Below, piece after piece: positions 30,803 through 42,192 of a stretch of 64,000 nucleotides of DNA. The notes beneath the pieces were generated by a model. The model saw only the letters and a program-made list of their open reading frames with translations. It did no database searches and had not been told where the DNA came from. The stretch's first letter is position 1. Each line of letters opens with the position of its first letter. The DNA comes from Kosakonia quasisacchari (GTDB lineage Bacteria; Pseudomonadota; Gammaproteobacteria; Enterobacterales; Enterobacteriaceae). The position numbers were made by a program, and so were the translations under genes. Where the stretch lies: the NCBI RefSeq assembly GCF_004331415.1, contig NZ_SJOP01000009.1, positions 62,001-126,000 on the forward strand, given 5' to 3'.

Positions 30803-30819
30803 GGTTTAAGTTCTATTTA
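30803..30819 (+). promoter_or_regulatory. Possible PhoP box in the virK-like/pphA intergenic region
   Basis: GGTTTA, five bases, TATTTA differs at one position from the PhoP consensus direct repeat (T/G)GTTTA-N5-(T/G)GTTTA. It is in the orientation of pphA, but the best pphA -10 (TATACT, 30866-30871) is too far downstream for the usual spacing, so activity is doubtful. Confidence 0.25.
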
Positions 30820-30892
30820 GAAATAGAGACAAAACCGATTCTATTCGCTGCGGGCAGGATTTTCCTATACTGGTGATACAGGGGGAATGAAT

Positions 30893-31537
30893 ATGTATCA
30901 ACGTATTGAAGGCATTCACTGGCGGCATATATGGATTGTCGGCGATCTTCATGGTTGCCACCAGCGCTTAATGCAAGCTTTACGGGACCGTCACTTTGAC
31001 CCCTATCAGGATTTACTTATCTGCGTTGGGGATTTAATCGATCGCGGCCCGCAGAGCCTGCAATGCCTTGAATTACTCAAGAAACCCTGGTTTCGAACCG
31101 TGCGGGGTAACCATGAACAGATGGCTATCGACGCGCTACGTTACGGTGAGATGACTATGTGGCAACTTAATGGCGGCACTTGGTTTAGCGCGCTTGATGA
31201 AGCTCAGCAGCAACAAGCGCTGGACGCACTGCGTATTTGCGCTGAATTACCTTACATTATGGAGTTGCGCTGCAAGGGGGAGGTGAATGTGATTGCCCAT
31301 GCAGACTACCCGGCAGAGGAGTACCTGTGGGAACAAGAGGTGGATAGCGAATCCGTGCTCTGGCGTCGCGACAGGCTTAACCAGCTCTTAGCAGGTAAAG
31401 GGAATCGCATCGCGGGGGCCGATCATTTCTGGTTTGGCCATACTCCCCTCAAGCAGCGGTTTGATGGGCAGAATCAGCACTATATCGATACCGGTGCCGT
31501 TTTTGGCGGCGAACTGACGCTGGTACAGGTCCAGTGA
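30893..31537 (+). CDS. pphA: Protein-serine/threonine phosphatase PphA
   Basis: A PPP-family metallophosphatase of 214 residues. The metal-binding signature is intact: GDLHGC near residue 17, GDLIDRG near 47 and RGNHEQM near 75, with later histidines in AHADYP and FGHTPL. In E. coli PphA is linked to signalling of misfolded envelope proteins through Cpx. The ATG at 30893 is seven bases after GGGGGA; the earlier in-frame ATG at 30887 is too close to it. It abuts convergent yebW. Confidence 0.92.
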   Translation: MYQRIEGIHWRHIWIVGDLHGCHQRLMQALRDRHFDPYQDLLICVGDLIDRGPQSLQCLELLKKPWFRTVRGNHEQMAIDALRYGEMTMWQLNGGTWFSALDEAQQQQALDALRICAELPYIMELRCKGEVNVIAHADYPAEEYLWEQEVDSESVLWRRDRLNQLLAGKGNRIAGADHFWFGHTPLKQRFDGQNQHYIDTGAVFGGELTLVQVQ

Positions 31538-31729
31538 TCAGAAATCGCTGAACTCGTTAGCAGGGTGCCAGAAACCATCGATAAACTCTTTAACAGGGAA
31601 ACAACCGCCGTGGCGCATCCGCTGATCGTCCATTGCGATGAGACACTGTTTTTCCGTGTTATAGATATCAACCACGATGTCATCACATCCACCGTCCAGG
31701 TAGCAAACAAATAAAACCAGAGCGAACAT
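31538..31729 (-). CDS. yebW: YebW, DUF1482 family small protein
   Basis: A 63-residue protein matching E. coli YebW in length and sequence (start MFALVLFVCYLDGGCDDIVV, end EFSDF). Cysteines recur (VCYL, GGCDD, KQCL, GGCF). The frame is open to 31750, but the internal ATG at 31729 is the conserved start. The stop codons of yebW and pphA touch (31535-31540). Function unknown. Confidence 0.9.
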   Translation of the reverse strand: MFALVLFVCYLDGGCDDIVVDIYNTEKQCLIAMDDQRMRHGGCFPVKEFIDGFWHPANEFSDF

Positions 31730-31802
31730 TCCATCCTCGGCGCTGTACAACGTAACGATAAGTGTAGGGGATGAATGAGGGCAGGGGAAATCAGGCAGGT
31801 AA

Positions 31803-31824
31803 ATAACCCGTCTTGCGGACGGGT
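31803..31824 (-). terminator. Terminator after yebV
   Basis: AACCCGTC, five-base loop, GACGGGTT; read leftward it is followed by a short T-rich run (TTATTTA). It lies 11 bases past the yebV stop. Confidence 0.65.
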
Positions 31825-31834
31825 TCCCTTTGGG

Positions 31835-32074
31835 TCAGGCAAGACGCATAACCCAGGTATCAGATTTCTGATCGTAATGTTCGCGATAAAGCACCGAGTG
31901 TTCGCCATTCAGGATCGCGGGAATGCTGGTATCCGCGTCCCAGGCATCAAGCTGCATACATAAATCCGGGTCTGAACTGCAGGGAATACGTAACGTTCGC
32001 TCGCCCTGATTATCTCCCTGCAACTCGGCATCATCGATTTCAAATGCGCCAATACGCACGCTGGTTTTCGTCAT
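31835..32074 (-). CDS. yebV: YebV, DUF1480 family protein
   Basis: A 79-residue acidic protein closely matching E. coli YebV (78 residues): KTSVRIGAFEIDDAEL near the start and DLCMQLDAWDADTSIPAIL in the middle. Function unknown. A GGAGAGC ribosome binding site precedes the ATG. It lies between yebW and rsmF, as in E. coli. Confidence 0.93.
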   Translation of the reverse strand: MTKTSVRIGAFEIDDAELQGDNQGERTLRIPCSSDPDLCMQLDAWDADTSIPAILNGEHSVLYREHYDQKSDTWVMRLA

Positions 32075-32190
32075 AATGCTCTCCGTTGATCGTCAAAAAA
32101 TGTGGTATGACCAGTAAGATCACCCACATTTCAGCCTGGTACAACACTGAGCAAGTCGCCAGTCAAAAAATGCGTTTTTTTAGCGTACCG

Positions 32191-33672
32191 TCATGCATTA
32201 CCAGCGAACAAACGGCCATCACGTACCAGTTCACGGGGATAACTGTTTTTCAGGCGGGAACCGATTTTTTTGGCAAGCCCCAGTGGCTGGCCCTGGAAAG
32301 TGACAATGACTTCATCACGTTGGGGAGGATTTTGTGGGTAAATATCGCGCCCACGATACCACTCCTCCGCTTCAGCAAGCGTCAGCGCAAATGCCAGCGG
32401 GTTATCATGGCCGGCGAGGGCAATTACGGCTTCATGTTGCCAGCGATACCCTTTGTTATACGTCTCAGCAAGACGAATGCCGATACGTGAAAAACGGACT
32501 TTACCAATCAGTGGCTCGATCTGGGCCGGAAACAGCCAAATCTCTTTATCCCGTTGCCATAGATGCAACTCGTCATTCCATTGAAGGCCAACGTGCGCGG
32601 CAACCGTTGCTACAAGAGCGGCTTCTTTGGGTTTTAACGGGGTAAAGGGGAAATTACCGACCTTGTAAGTCGGCGCGGGCATCGGCTCAATTGCGGCGGT
32701 TTTGCGCAGGCGGGCGACAAAAAAACCTTCACAGTCGTAAATCTGTGGAAACACATGCAGAAAACCTTCTGCGGTCAGCGCCTGGCTTGCTTGTGGGAAC
32801 AGTTCACCGAGCGGCAAAAATTGCACGGCGTGCGGGTATTGCGCCTGCAACCAGTGGCAAATCGCTTCGTTTTCTTCACGATTAAGCGTGCAGGTTGAAT
32901 AGACTAGGGTTCCGCCGGGTTTCAACGCGTGAAAAGCGCTGTTGATAAGCTCGCGCTGGGTGGCCGCAATCTCAAGGTTACTGGCGACAGACCAGTTTTT
33001 TAACGCGTCAGCATCTTTACGTACTACGCCTTCGCCGGAGCAGGGAGCATCAAGCAAAACAGCATCGAACATTTCTGGCAATGCAGGACCGAATACGCGC
33101 CCGTCAAAATGGGTCAGCGCCACGTTGCTGATGCCGTTGCGGCTGATATTGGCATGTAATACTTTTACCCGGCTGGCGGAAAACTCATTGGCGAGGATCG
33201 CGCCATCGTTGCCCATGCGGGCTGCAATCTGCGTTGTTTTAGAACCGGGGGCCGCGGCGACATCCATCACCCGCTGCGGTATTTCGCCGTCGGCAAACAG
33301 CGCCGTGACGGGCAACATTGAGCTGGCTTCCTGAATATAAAACATGCCGCTCAGGTGCTCTGCGGTACTGCCCAGTGGCAATGCATCTTCATCATCTCGC
33401 TCAATCCAGAAACCTTCTGCACACCACGGCACCGGCGTTAATTGCCAGCCATAAGGCGCGACCAGTTCCAGAAAGTCGTCAACGGAGATTTTCAGCGTAT
33501 TGACGCGGATACTGCGCCGCAGCGGGCGTTGACAAGCAGCGATAAATTCATCGAACGAGAGATGTTCCGGCATGGCTTGACGCATTTGCGCCAGAAATTC
33601 ATCCGGAAGATAGACAGCGTTTTGAGCCACGGGGCGTACCACAGGAGTAAAAACAGGCGCGCAGTGTAACAT
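32191..33672 (-). CDS. rsmF: 16S rRNA (cytosine-1407-C5)-methyltransferase RsmF
   Basis: It methylates C1407 of 16S rRNA in the 30S subunit using S-adenosylmethionine. The catalytic core shows [17 protein letters not shown] [29 protein letters not shown] and the nucleophile loop [11 protein letters not shown]; a PUA-like C-terminal region follows. The ATG at 33672 has GGAG five bases upstream and gives 493 residues; the E. coli start would correspond to the GTG at 33630 (479 residues), which has no clear ribosome binding site. Last gene of letA-letB-rsmF. Confidence 0.95.
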   Translation of the reverse strand: MLHCAPVFTPVVRPVAQNAVYLPDEFLAQMRQAMPEHLSFDEFIAACQRPLRRSIRVNTLKISVDDFLELVAPYGWQLTPVPWCAEGFWIERDDEDALPLGSTAEHLSGMFYIQEASSMLPVTALFADGEIPQRVMDVAAAPGSKTTQIAARMGNDGAILANEFSASRVKVLHANISRNGISNVALTHFDGRVFGPALPEMFDAVLLDAPCSGEGVVRKDADALKNWSVASNLEIAATQRELINSAFHALKPGGTLVYSTCTLNREENEAICHWLQAQYPHAVQFLPLGELFPQASQALTAEGFLHVFPQIYDCEGFFVARLRKTAAIEPMPAPTYKVGNFPFTPLKPKEAALVATVAAHVGLQWNDELHLWQRDKEIWLFPAQIEPLIGKVRFSRIGIRLAETYNKGYRWQHEAVIALAGHDNPLAFALTLAEAEEWYRGRDIYPQNPPQRDEVIVTFQGQPLGLAKKIGSRLKNSYPRELVRDGRLFAGNA

Positions 33673-33708
33673 AAAGGCTCCGGCGCAAGCACGCCGGAGC
33701 CAGCAGCC

Positions 33709-36342
33709 TTAACGCGGCAGGGCGGTGCCCCACTGGCGCCACTCTTTGGGTTCGCTTTCGAGCAGCAGGAAGTGTTTACCCGGTTGCGCTTTCGGTGCCA
33801 ATGGTGTTTCCGGCGGTGTCGCGAAGGCGATGCCACCACGAATAAACTGGTTGAAAGTCCCTGTTTTCACCACGCCACCGACCAGACCAAAGTCCAGCGA
33901 GTAACCCGAAGCGAGCCAGAACACCGAATTATTCCGTACCAAGTGCTGATAGCGTTTACTGATCCGCATGCCAATCATCACACGATCGGAGAGCGTTCCC
34001 AGCATCATGCCCGTAACGGTGCCAACTTCGATGCCACGGAACAACACCGGAGTGCCGATGTTGATCGAACCGGCTTCCGGCGCTTCGACAACAATATTCA
34101 GGCCATCGAGGTAGCGCGAATCCGTAATGGTGGCTTCTGAAATCTCAAAGTCGCGTCGCGCATCCCCACGACCAGGCTCCACATTAATATAGGGCTGCAA
34201 CAAGGTATCGAGATGTTCGACACCCGCAGCAGAGATTTGTGGCGTGATCACTGAGAAGCGTGAGCCTGCGCGGGCGAAGGTCTGGACATATTCCGGATAC
34301 AACACCGCACTAGCCTGGACTTCGTTCTTATCGGTAATCAGTTGCAGATCCTGAATCTGCCCGATATCAATGCCCAGATAACGGATAGGCATGCCCGCCG
34401 CCAGTTTTCCGGCGTCAAATGCATGCAACGTAATCTGTCCCCCGACCGCGCGAGCCGCAGTTTCCGAAGCGTAAAGCACCCGTTTATCGCCTTTGCGCAC
34501 ACGCCCACTGGCGCCACTAAGGTTATCGAAACTGATTGCGCCTTTTATTGCGCGAGCGAGCGGGGAGGCCTGCACGGTCAGCCCGCTACCGTTCAACTGC
34601 ACTTTCGCGCCACCTTCCGCCCAGAAAACGCTATTGCTGGTCAGTAAGTTGCGGTATTCCGGTTTGATATGCAGTTCGATATCAAAAGCATCAGCGCGCG
34701 GACGCACGGTAATCACTTCGCCGACTTCAAACTTGCGATACAGCACTACAGAACCGGCCTGCACGTCTGGCAGCGAGTCTGCCGTCAGCGTCAGCGTGGT
34801 GGTTGGCAGGTCGCTCAGGCTGTTTTCGAGGGCCTTATCGAGGTTAGCGAATAGAGGGTAGTTGTTTTTCATCTCGCCTTTGGCTCCAGGCAGAATACGG
34901 ATGCCACCGCTGAGCCACTCGTTAGCGCTGGCGGCGAGGAACTCAACGCCATCCAGCCCCACTTTGACGTCTACACGGCTATTGACGACGAACTTGCTGT
35001 CACCGTGCACTAAATCGCGATACTGGGGATCGATAGCGATGGCAAAAGTAACACCCTGGTTAGTCAACTTGCGCTCCAGTACCTGGCCGACTTGCACACC
35101 GTGGAGCACCAGTGGTTGCCCGGCGTCGATACCATAACTTTCCGGCGCGGTCAGTGTCAGTGTCACAACGCCAGGCTCCTGCAACAGGTTTTTGTCCGCA
35201 GGCAGCACAACAAACTGACTACGCGGTTGACCTTCACCCGGCACCAGTTCCAGTGTGCTGCCGGTCAGCAGAGAACTGAGATTGGTATTGCTCAGGGAGA
35301 TTTTTGGATTGTGCATTTCGATACGCGTGTTATCGCGCAACAGGTTGACCACACTCGGATCGACCGTTAATTCACCGCTGACTGCACCACCAGGGTTGAG
35401 ATTAATTTTAGTCAGCTGACCAACTTCCAGCCCCTGATACATCAGCGGTGTTGAACCCGCTTTTAATCCCTGCCCGCCAGGCAAATCGAGTTTGACCAGC
35501 ACACCGCGCTGGCTGTGCGCCAGATCTTCATATAAGCCATATTCGTCGTCCTGTACCGCGGGTTGCGAGGCTTCGGGGGAGTCAAAGGCAATTGCGCCGT
35601 TGACCAGTGCCGCCAGGCTTTCAAGCTGGACTTTTGCACCGCTCAAACCGACATCGGCTTTCACACCGGAAACGTTCCAGAAACGGCTGCCTTTTTTCAC
35701 CAGGCTGGTAAACCGGCGCTCAATCAACACATCGATAGTCACGCCCTGTTTATTGGCATTAATCGAATAGTCGTAAACACGACCGACCGGTATTTTGCGG
35801 AAATAGACCAGCGAACCGCTGTTCAGCGCACCTAAGTCCGGAGCATGAAGGTGGATCATCAATTCGCCGTTGTTCAGGCGATATTTCGGTTGCGTATCCA
35901 GTGCGGTGAAGTGCTCTTGCGGATCGCCTTTACCTGGCATCATGCCAATATAGTTACCGCCTACCAGCGCATCCAGGCCGGAAACGCCCGCCAGCGACGC
36001 TTTCGGCGTAACCAGCCAGAACTGGGTTTCACTGCGCAATGCATCTTTCATATTGGATTTGATGCTGGCGCGGACTTCGATTTTTTTCAGATCTTCGCTC
36101 AGGCGGATGTCTTGCACGGTGCCGACTTCAACGCCCTGATAGCGAACAGGGGTACGCCCTGCAACAATGCCGTCAGCGGACATAAAATCAATCGTGATGG
36201 TATTGCCACGATCTTCGTAGCTGCTCCAGATAAGCCAGCCCGCAATGAGCAGGGCGATGACCGGGAGCAACCAGAAAGGCGAAATGCGCCGTTTTGTTTT
36301 AATACGCGCTTCAGTCGGCGAAGCGGGGGTTTCCTGACTCAT
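33709..36342 (-). CDS. letB: Lipophilic envelope-spanning tunnel protein LetB (YebT)
   Basis: An MCE-family protein of 877 residues, the E. coli length. One N-terminal membrane helix (about 23-41, [17 protein letters not shown]) is followed by seven MCE repeats, each opening with a [13 protein letters not shown] turn ([50 protein letters not shown]). Stacked hexameric rings form a lipid channel between inner and outer membranes. It overlaps letA by 32 bases; the frame upstream of ATG 36342 lies inside letA. Confidence 0.97.
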   Translation of the reverse strand: MSQETPASPTEARIKTKRRISPFWLLPVIALLIAGWLIWSSYEDRGNTITIDFMSADGIVAGRTPVRYQGVEVGTVQDIRLSEDLKKIEVRASIKSNMKDALRSETQFWLVTPKASLAGVSGLDALVGGNYIGMMPGKGDPQEHFTALDTQPKYRLNNGELMIHLHAPDLGALNSGSLVYFRKIPVGRVYDYSINANKQGVTIDVLIERRFTSLVKKGSRFWNVSGVKADVGLSGAKVQLESLAALVNGAIAFDSPEASQPAVQDDEYGLYEDLAHSQRGVLVKLDLPGGQGLKAGSTPLMYQGLEVGQLTKINLNPGGAVSGELTVDPSVVNLLRDNTRIEMHNPKISLSNTNLSSLLTGSTLELVPGEGQPRSQFVVLPADKNLLQEPGVVTLTLTAPESYGIDAGQPLVLHGVQVGQVLERKLTNQGVTFAIAIDPQYRDLVHGDSKFVVNSRVDVKVGLDGVEFLAASANEWLSGGIRILPGAKGEMKNNYPLFANLDKALENSLSDLPTTTLTLTADSLPDVQAGSVVLYRKFEVGEVITVRPRADAFDIELHIKPEYRNLLTSNSVFWAEGGAKVQLNGSGLTVQASPLARAIKGAISFDNLSGASGRVRKGDKRVLYASETAARAVGGQITLHAFDAGKLAAGMPIRYLGIDIGQIQDLQLITDKNEVQASAVLYPEYVQTFARAGSRFSVITPQISAAGVEHLDTLLQPYINVEPGRGDARRDFEISEATITDSRYLDGLNIVVEAPEAGSINIGTPVLFRGIEVGTVTGMMLGTLSDRVMIGMRISKRYQHLVRNNSVFWLASGYSLDFGLVGGVVKTGTFNQFIRGGIAFATPPETPLAPKAQPGKHFLLLESEPKEWRQWGTALPR

Positions 36343-37594
36343 GTGCATCCCAAAGTAAGCGGCTGTCCAGCCATTCCACAGCAAGAATAGTCAAAATTAC
36401 CGCCGCACCGAAATAAAACGCAGCGGGTCCCATAGTAAAAGCGAGGAGTTGGTCGCGGTTAATCAGTGACATCATTAGTGAAATGACAAACAGATCGAGC
36501 ATCGACCAACGCCCAATCCAGGTCACAAAGCGCAAAAGTAAAATACGAGTGCGTAACCCCTGTTCAAATTTGAAATGGATGCTAAGCAGCAGTGTAAACA
36601 GCACGATCACTTTGGTAAATGGCACCAGAATACTGGCGATAAATACCACACCTGCTACGGCAATATTGCTGTGCGCCAGCGAAATAATCCCCGACAAAAT
36701 CGTATCTTCTTGTCGCGTGCCGTTGACGTAAATAATGGAGATCGGCAACAGGTTCGCCGGGAACAGAAAGATTAACGATGCGATAAGTGACGCCCAACAC
36801 TTCTGCAAACTCTGTTTACGGCGATGCGTTAACGGAATGTGGCAGCGTGGGCAGCGGCCGCGAACATCAGGAAAACCGGTAAAATGGCAACCCAAACAGA
36901 CCTGTAATTTGGCATCGGGACGTTTCGCCGGGCGTTGCGGATAAAAGCGCTCCCAGAGCTGTTCAACGTTCAAATGGATGAGCGTCATTACGCTTAAAAT
37001 CACAAGTGCACCAAACGCAAACAGCCCGATGCCGGGTTGTAGGTAGGCGTAGTCCTGCACTTTAATAGAGGCGACGCCAACGCCAACCAGATAGATATCC
37101 AGCATCACCCACTCTTTCAGTTTTTCCAGCATTAACAACACGGGGCGCAGATTCATGCCGAGGATGTTGCCAAGCCATAAATAGGCAATCGATGTAACCA
37201 GTATCAGTGGTGCACCAACGGTGCAAAACAGCACCATCGCGCCCGTAATGGGCGAGCCTTGCGCGGTCATTTGCCAGATGCCCTGCAATAAATTGGCGTC
37301 AATACGTACGCCGAGCAGATAGAGATGCAGTAGTGGTTCGCCCCAGGCAAATGGCATCAGGAGAATCATGGTCACTGCCATCGCACCGAGGCGCGTTAAG
37401 GACCAGTCCCGTCCGTCACGGACTTTGGCATCACAACTGGGGCAAAATGCGCTTTGGTGCGATTTCATAACCGGTAACGCAAAAAGCGTATCGCACTGGG
37501 GACAGCGCTGGTAATGTGCGCGTGGCAGCGCTTCGCCCACGCGATGAACGGCGATTTTTTTCCCCGGCGTAATTTGTTGTATCTTTAGTGCCAT
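36311..37594 (-). CDS. letA: LetA (YebS), PqiA-family inner-membrane protein
   Basis: The membrane partner of LetB in lipid transport, 427 residues as in E. coli. Two PqiA modules are visible, each with a rubredoxin-like zinc ribbon (CPQC...CPSC near 32-55, CLGC...CPRC near 232-256) followed by about four membrane helices. Its 3' end overlaps letB by 32 bases, implying translational coupling. msrC is divergent 132 bases away. Confidence 0.96.
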   Translation of the reverse strand: MALKIQQITPGKKIAVHRVGEALPRAHYQRCPQCDTLFALPVMKSHQSAFCPSCDAKVRDGRDWSLTRLGAMAVTMILLMPFAWGEPLLHLYLLGVRIDANLLQGIWQMTAQGSPITGAMVLFCTVGAPLILVTSIAYLWLGNILGMNLRPVLLMLEKLKEWVMLDIYLVGVGVASIKVQDYAYLQPGIGLFAFGALVILSVMTLIHLNVEQLWERFYPQRPAKRPDAKLQVCLGCHFTGFPDVRGRCPRCHIPLTHRRKQSLQKCWASLIASLIFLFPANLLPISIIYVNGTRQEDTILSGIISLAHSNIAVAGVVFIASILVPFTKVIVLFTLLLSIHFKFEQGLRTRILLLRFVTWIGRWSMLDLFVISLMMSLINRDQLLAFTMGPAAFYFGAAVILTILAVEWLDSRLLWDAHESGNPRFAD

Positions 37595-37726
37595 TGCGTG
37601 TATCAGAAAATGTTTAGATGAATCTATCTTAACTCATGAATGGAACATCTTGAGCATCAACGCATTTAATGCTTATTTTAATAGGCTAAGCAGTTCTTCG
37701 AAGTAAGACACCAAAATGGTTGGATA

Positions 37727-38224
37727 ATGAGCAAAACAGAATTTTACGCGGACCTAAACCGCGATTTTCAAGCGTTAATGGCAGGTGAAACGAGTTTTCT
37801 AGCGACGCTCGCAAATACCAGCGCGCTGCTGTTTGAACGTCTTGATGGGGTGAATTGGGCCGGTTTTTATCTTCTGGAAGCTGATACGCTAGTATTAGGA
37901 CCGTTTCAAGGCAAAATTGCCTGTGTGCGCATTCCGGTTGGCCGTGGAGTTTGCGGCGCAGCGGTTGCGCAAAATCGCGTACAGCGTGTGGAAGATGTGC
38001 ACCAGTTCGATGGTCATATTGCCTGCGATGCAGCAAGTAATTCTGAAATCGTACTGCCGGTAACGGTAAATAATCAGATTATTGGCGTGCTGGATATCGA
38101 CAGTGTCGTCTTTTCTCGTTTCACCGCCGAGGATGAACAGGGGCTGCGCGAACTGGTTTCGCATCTTGAAAACGTTCTTGCGGCGACCGATTATCAAAAA
38201 ATCTTTGCACCCGTCGCAGGATAA
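37727..38224 (+). CDS. msrC: Free methionine-R-sulfoxide reductase
   Basis: A GAF-domain enzyme that reduces free methionine-R-sulfoxide with thioredoxin. It is 165 residues, nearly identical in layout to E. coli MsrC. The redox cysteines are visible as C66 (GKIACVRIP), C76 (GRGVCGAAV) and C100 (GHIACDAAS). Followed by proQ after 96 bases. Confidence 0.96.
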   Translation: MSKTEFYADLNRDFQALMAGETSFLATLANTSALLFERLDGVNWAGFYLLEADTLVLGPFQGKIACVRIPVGRGVCGAAVAQNRVQRVEDVHQFDGHIACDAASNSEIVLPVTVNNQIIGVLDIDSVVFSRFTAEDEQGLRELVSHLENVLAATDYQKIFAPVAG

Positions 38225-38320
38225 TCAACGGATAACGTAGCATTTACCGATAGCGTCATTATAATGACGCCTGTTCATGCCTGCGCTTGTTGGCAACGTC
38301 CGTTGTAATCAGGAAATTTC

Positions 38321-39007
38321 ATGGAAAATCAACCTAAGTTGAATAGCAGTAAAGAAGTTATCGCTTTTTTGGCCGAACGTTTCCCTCACTGTTTCAGTGC
38401 TGAAGGCGAAGCACGCCCTCTGAAAATCGGTATTTTTCAGGATTTAGTTGAGCGTGTTGAGGGTGAGATGAATCTCAGCAAAACCCAACTTCGTTCCGCT
38501 TTACGTCTTTATACTTCAAGCTGGCGTTACCTGTACGGTATCAAAGCTGGCGCGGCGCGTGTGGATCTCGATGGCAACGCTTGTGGCGTGCTGGATGAGC
38601 AACACGTAGAACATGCCCGCAAACAGCTTGAAGAAGCCAAAGCGCGTGTTCAGGCACAACGTGCTGAACAGCAAGCTAAAAAACGAGAAGCCGCTGCTGC
38701 TGCAGGTCAAGAAGAGGCGCCGCGCCGTGAGCGTAAAGCCCGCCCGGCTCCGCGTCGTAAAGAGGGTGCTGAACGCAAACCTCGTACTGACAAACCTGTC
38801 GCGAAAACCCAGCGTGCACCTCAGCAGGAAGAGCGCCATACACCAGTTTCAGATTTATCTGTACTGAGCGTTGGTCAAAACCTGAAGGTGAAAGCGGGGA
38901 ACAATGCGATGGACGCCACGGTGTTGGAAATCACCAAAGATGGCGTTCGCGTACAGCTTAGCTCGGGTATGTCGATGATTGTACGCGCAGAACATTTAAT
39001 GTTCTGA
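38321..39007 (+). CDS. proQ: RNA chaperone ProQ
   Basis: A global RNA-binding protein with an N-terminal FinO domain (about 1-120), a lysine/arginine/glutamate-rich linker (about 105-180) and a C-terminal SH3-like domain ([18 protein letters not shown]). It is 228 residues against 232 in E. coli; the difference falls in the linker. It stabilises small RNAs and mRNA 3' ends and affects osmotic adaptation. prc follows after 19 bases. Confidence 0.97.
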   Translation: MENQPKLNSSKEVIAFLAERFPHCFSAEGEARPLKIGIFQDLVERVEGEMNLSKTQLRSALRLYTSSWRYLYGIKAGAARVDLDGNACGVLDEQHVEHARKQLEEAKARVQAQRAEQQAKKREAAAAAGQEEAPRRERKARPAPRRKEGAERKPRTDKPVAKTQRAPQQEERHTPVSDLSVLSVGQNLKVKAGNNAMDATVLEITKDGVRVQLSSGMSMIVRAEHLMF

Positions 39008-39026
39008 AACGGAGGCCTGGCCTGGC

Positions 39027-41075
39027 ATGAACACTTTGTTTAAGCGCACAGCATTGGCTGGTCTGTTATTCGTAACAGGCCATGCTTTGGCTGTGGAAGA
39101 TATTACCCGTGCCGATCAAATTCCGGTATTAAAGGAAGAGACCCAGCACGCGACGGTGAGCGAACGCGTAACTTCGCGTTTTACCCGCTCTCACTACCGT
39201 CAGTTTGATTTAGATGCCGCTTTTTCGGCGAAAATTTTCAATCGCTATCTCAATCTGCTCGACTACAGCCACAATGTGCTGCTGGCGAGCGATGTCGAAC
39301 AGTTTTCCCAGAAAAAAAGCCTGATTGGCGACGAGCTGCGCACCGGTAAACTGGACGTATTTTACGACCTGTACAACCTTGCGCAGAAGCGTCGTTTTGA
39401 GCGCTACCAGTACGCACTGAAAGTGCTTGAGCGCCCGATGGATTTTTCCGGTAACGACACCTTTAATCTTGACCGTAGCAAAGCGCCATGGCCGAAGGAT
39501 GAAGCGGAACTGAACGCACTGTGGGACAGCAAAGTTAAGTATGATGAACTTAGCCTGAAGCTGACCGGGAAAGATGAGAAAGAGATTCGCGAAACGCTGA
39601 CGCGTCGTTATAAATTTGCGATTCGCCGTTTGGCGCAAACCAATAGCGAAGATGTTTTCTCGTTAGCCATGACCTCGTTCGCGCGGGAAATTGACCCGCA
39701 CACCAACTACCTTTCTCCGCGTAATACCGAACAATTTAATACCGAGATGAGTCTGTCTCTGGAAGGGATTGGTGCAGTGTTGCAGGGGGATGATGACTAT
39801 ACCGTGATCAATTCCATGGTGGCAGGTGGTCCGGCGGCGAAAAGCAAAGCTATCAGCGTTGGCGATCGTATCGTGGGCGTGGGGCAAACCGGCCAGAACA
39901 TGGTTGATGTTATCGGCTGGCGTCTTGACGATGTGGTTGCACTGATTAAAGGACCAAAAGGCAGTAAAGTGCGCCTTGAAATCCTGCCGGCGGGTAAGGG
40001 CACCAAAACGCGTATTGTTACACTGACGCGTGAACGGATTCGCCTGGAAGACCGCGCGGTGAAAATGTCAGTAAAAAGCGTCGGCAAAGAAAAAGTTGGC
40101 GTTCTGGACATCCCTGGCTTCTATGTTGGTCTGACTGACGATGTCAAAGTCCAGTTGCAAAAACTTGAAAAACAAAACGTTAGCAGCGTGGTTATTGACT
40201 TGCGCACTAACGGCGGCGGCGCGCTGACGGAAGCTGTATCGCTCTCCGGTCTGTTTATTCCGTCCGGCCCGGTGGTACAGGTGCGTGATAACAACGGTAA
40301 AGTGCGTGAAGACAGCGATACCGACGGCGTGGTGTATTATAAAGGCCCACTGGTGGTGCTGGTTGACCGCTTTAGCGCCTCTGCATCAGAAATCTTTGCC
40401 GCTGCGATGCAGGACTATGGCCGTGCACTGATTGTTGGTGAACCCACCTTTGGTAAAGGCACTGTCCAGCAGTATCGCTCGCTCAACCGTATTTACGATC
40501 AGATGCTTCGTCCTGAGTGGCCGGCGCTGGGATCGGTGCAATACACCATCCAGAAATTCTATCGTGTTAACGGTGGAAGCACGCAGCGTAAAGGCGTAAC
40601 GCCGGACATTATTATGCCGACGGGGACGCAGGTTACTGAAACCGGTGAGAAATTTGAAGACAACGCACTGCCGTGGGACAGCATCAACGCTGCTACGTTT
40701 GTGAAGTCTGGCGATTTAAAACCGTTTGGCGCGGAATTGCTTAAAGATCATGAGGAACGAATCGCCAAAGATCCTGAGTTCCAGTACATCATGAAGGACA
40801 TTGCGCGTTTCGATGCATTGAAAGATAAACGTAACATCGTTTCTCTTAACCTGTCGCAGCGCGAGAAAGAGAATGCGGAAGATGATGCCATTCGTCTCTC
40901 TCGTCTCAATGATCGCTTTAAACGCGAAGGCAAGCCGCTACTGAAAAAACTGGACGATTTGCCAAAGGATTATCAGGAACCCGATCCGTATCTCGATGAA
41001 ACGGTTCATATTGCTCTGGATCTGGCGCATCTCGAAAAAGATCAACCAGCGGAACAACCCGCTCCCGCAAAGTAA
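39027..41075 (+). CDS. prc: Carboxy-terminal processing protease Prc (Tsp)
   Basis: A periplasmic tail-specific protease acting on SsrA-tagged proteins, the FtsI C-terminus and, with NlpI, MepS. It is 682 residues, as in E. coli. A signal peptide (about 1-22) precedes a PDZ domain near 235-330. The catalytic serine is in DRFSASASEIF and the lysine in EPTFGKGTVQQ (about residues 452 and 477). It shares a transcript with proQ. Confidence 0.97.
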   Translation: MNTLFKRTALAGLLFVTGHALAVEDITRADQIPVLKEETQHATVSERVTSRFTRSHYRQFDLDAAFSAKIFNRYLNLLDYSHNVLLASDVEQFSQKKSLIGDELRTGKLDVFYDLYNLAQKRRFERYQYALKVLERPMDFSGNDTFNLDRSKAPWPKDEAELNALWDSKVKYDELSLKLTGKDEKEIRETLTRRYKFAIRRLAQTNSEDVFSLAMTSFAREIDPHTNYLSPRNTEQFNTEMSLSLEGIGAVLQGDDDYTVINSMVAGGPAAKSKAISVGDRIVGVGQTGQNMVDVIGWRLDDVVALIKGPKGSKVRLEILPAGKGTKTRIVTLTRERIRLEDRAVKMSVKSVGKEKVGVLDIPGFYVGLTDDVKVQLQKLEKQNVSSVVIDLRTNGGGALTEAVSLSGLFIPSGPVVQVRDNNGKVREDSDTDGVVYYKGPLVVLVDRFSASASEIFAAAMQDYGRALIVGEPTFGKGTVQQYRSLNRIYDQMLRPEWPALGSVQYTIQKFYRVNGGSTQRKGVTPDIIMPTGTQVTETGEKFEDNALPWDSINAATFVKSGDLKPFGAELLKDHEERIAKDPEFQYIMKDIARFDALKDKRNIVSLNLSQREKENAEDDAIRLSRLNDRFKREGKPLLKKLDDLPKDYQEPDPYLDETVHIALDLAHLEKDQPAEQPAPAK

Positions 41076-41078
41076 AAT

Positions 41079-41111
41079 AAAACAGGCACAAGAGATTGTG
41101 CCTGTTTTTTT
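41079..41111 (+). terminator. Terminator after prc
   Basis: AAAACAGGCACA and TGTGCCTGTTTT pair around AGAGAT and run into eight T residues. Confidence 0.92.
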
Positions 41112-41267
41112 AACAACTCTTCTTTGGCGTAAGCAATGTACTACAAAATGTAAAGTTGTGTTATTCTCGTGACTTACGCTGCTCTGATGCTTGAAAATAA
41201 CTGCTATGCCCATACGATGTGGGTAATCGCATAGTGCGTTTTGTTAAGTCGAGGTTAAAAGAAAATT

Positions 41268-42149
41268 ATGATGCGAATCGCGCTCTTCCTGTTGACTAAC
41301 CTGGCCGTCATGTTGGTGTTCGGTCTGGTACTTAGCCTGACGGGCATTCAGTCGAGCAGCGTTCAGGGCTTGTTAATTATGGCGCTGCTGTTTGGTTTTG
41401 GCGGCTCGTTCATTTCGCTGTTGATGTCGAAATGGATGGCGCTGAAATCTGTTGGTGGTGAAGTGATTGAACAGCCGCGTAACGATATGGAGCGCTGGCT
41501 GATGGACACTGTTGCCCAGCAGTCTCGGCAGGCAGGTATCGCGATGCCGCAGGTGGCCATTTACCATGCACCGGATATCAATGCCTTCGCAACCGGTGCG
41601 CGCCGTGATGCTTCGCTGGTTGCAGTCAGCACCGGCCTGCTGCAAAACATGAGCCGCGATGAGGCTGAAGCTGTTATCGCCCATGAGATCAGCCATATTG
41701 CGAATGGCGACATGGTCACCATGACGCTGATTCAGGGTATCGTGAACACCTTTGTTATCTTCATTTCACGCATCATTGCGCAGATTGCTTCAGGTTTCCT
41801 CAGCGGTAACCGTGATGATGGCGAAGAAACTAACGGCAACCCGCTGATCTACTTCGCTGTTGCAACTGTGTTGGAGCTGGTGTTCGGTATTCTGGCGAGC
41901 ATTATCACCATGTGGTTCTCGCGTTACCGTGAATTCCATGCCGATGCCGGATCTGCAAAATTGGTTGGTCGTGAGAAGATGATTGCTGCGCTCCAGCGTT
42001 TGAAAACCAGCTATGAACCGCAGGAAGCAAGCAGCATGATGGCTTTCTGTATCAATGGTAAGTCAAAATCGCTGAGTGAACTGTTCATGACCCACCCGCC
42101 GTTGGACAAACGTATTGAAGCATTGCGTTCTGGCGAATATCTGAAATAA
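41268..42149 (+). CDS. htpX: Membrane-bound zinc metalloprotease HtpX
   Basis: An inner-membrane M48 protease that degrades misfolded membrane proteins with FtsH. It is 293 residues, as in E. coli. Two N-terminal and two central hydrophobic segments flank the HEISH zinc motif (about 139-143), with the third ligand region in [14 protein letters not shown]. Cpx control is known in E. coli; no operator was assigned here. Strong terminators lie on both sides. Confidence 0.97.
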   Translation: MMRIALFLLTNLAVMLVFGLVLSLTGIQSSSVQGLLIMALLFGFGGSFISLLMSKWMALKSVGGEVIEQPRNDMERWLMDTVAQQSRQAGIAMPQVAIYHAPDINAFATGARRDASLVAVSTGLLQNMSRDEAEAVIAHEISHIANGDMVTMTLIQGIVNTFVIFISRIIAQIASGFLSGNRDDGEETNGNPLIYFAVATVLELVFGILASIITMWFSRYREFHADAGSAKLVGREKMIAALQRLKTSYEPQEASSMMAFCINGKSKSLSELFMTHPPLDKRIEALRSGEYLK

Positions 42150-42164
42150 CAGGTCATCTGGAAT

Positions 42165-42192
42165 AAAAAACGCGTCTAAGGACGCGTTTTTT
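42165..42192 (+). terminator. Terminator after htpX
   Basis: AAAAAACGCGTC, loop TAAG, GACGCGTTTTTT; a symmetric 12-pair hairpin with T tract. Confidence 0.92.
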
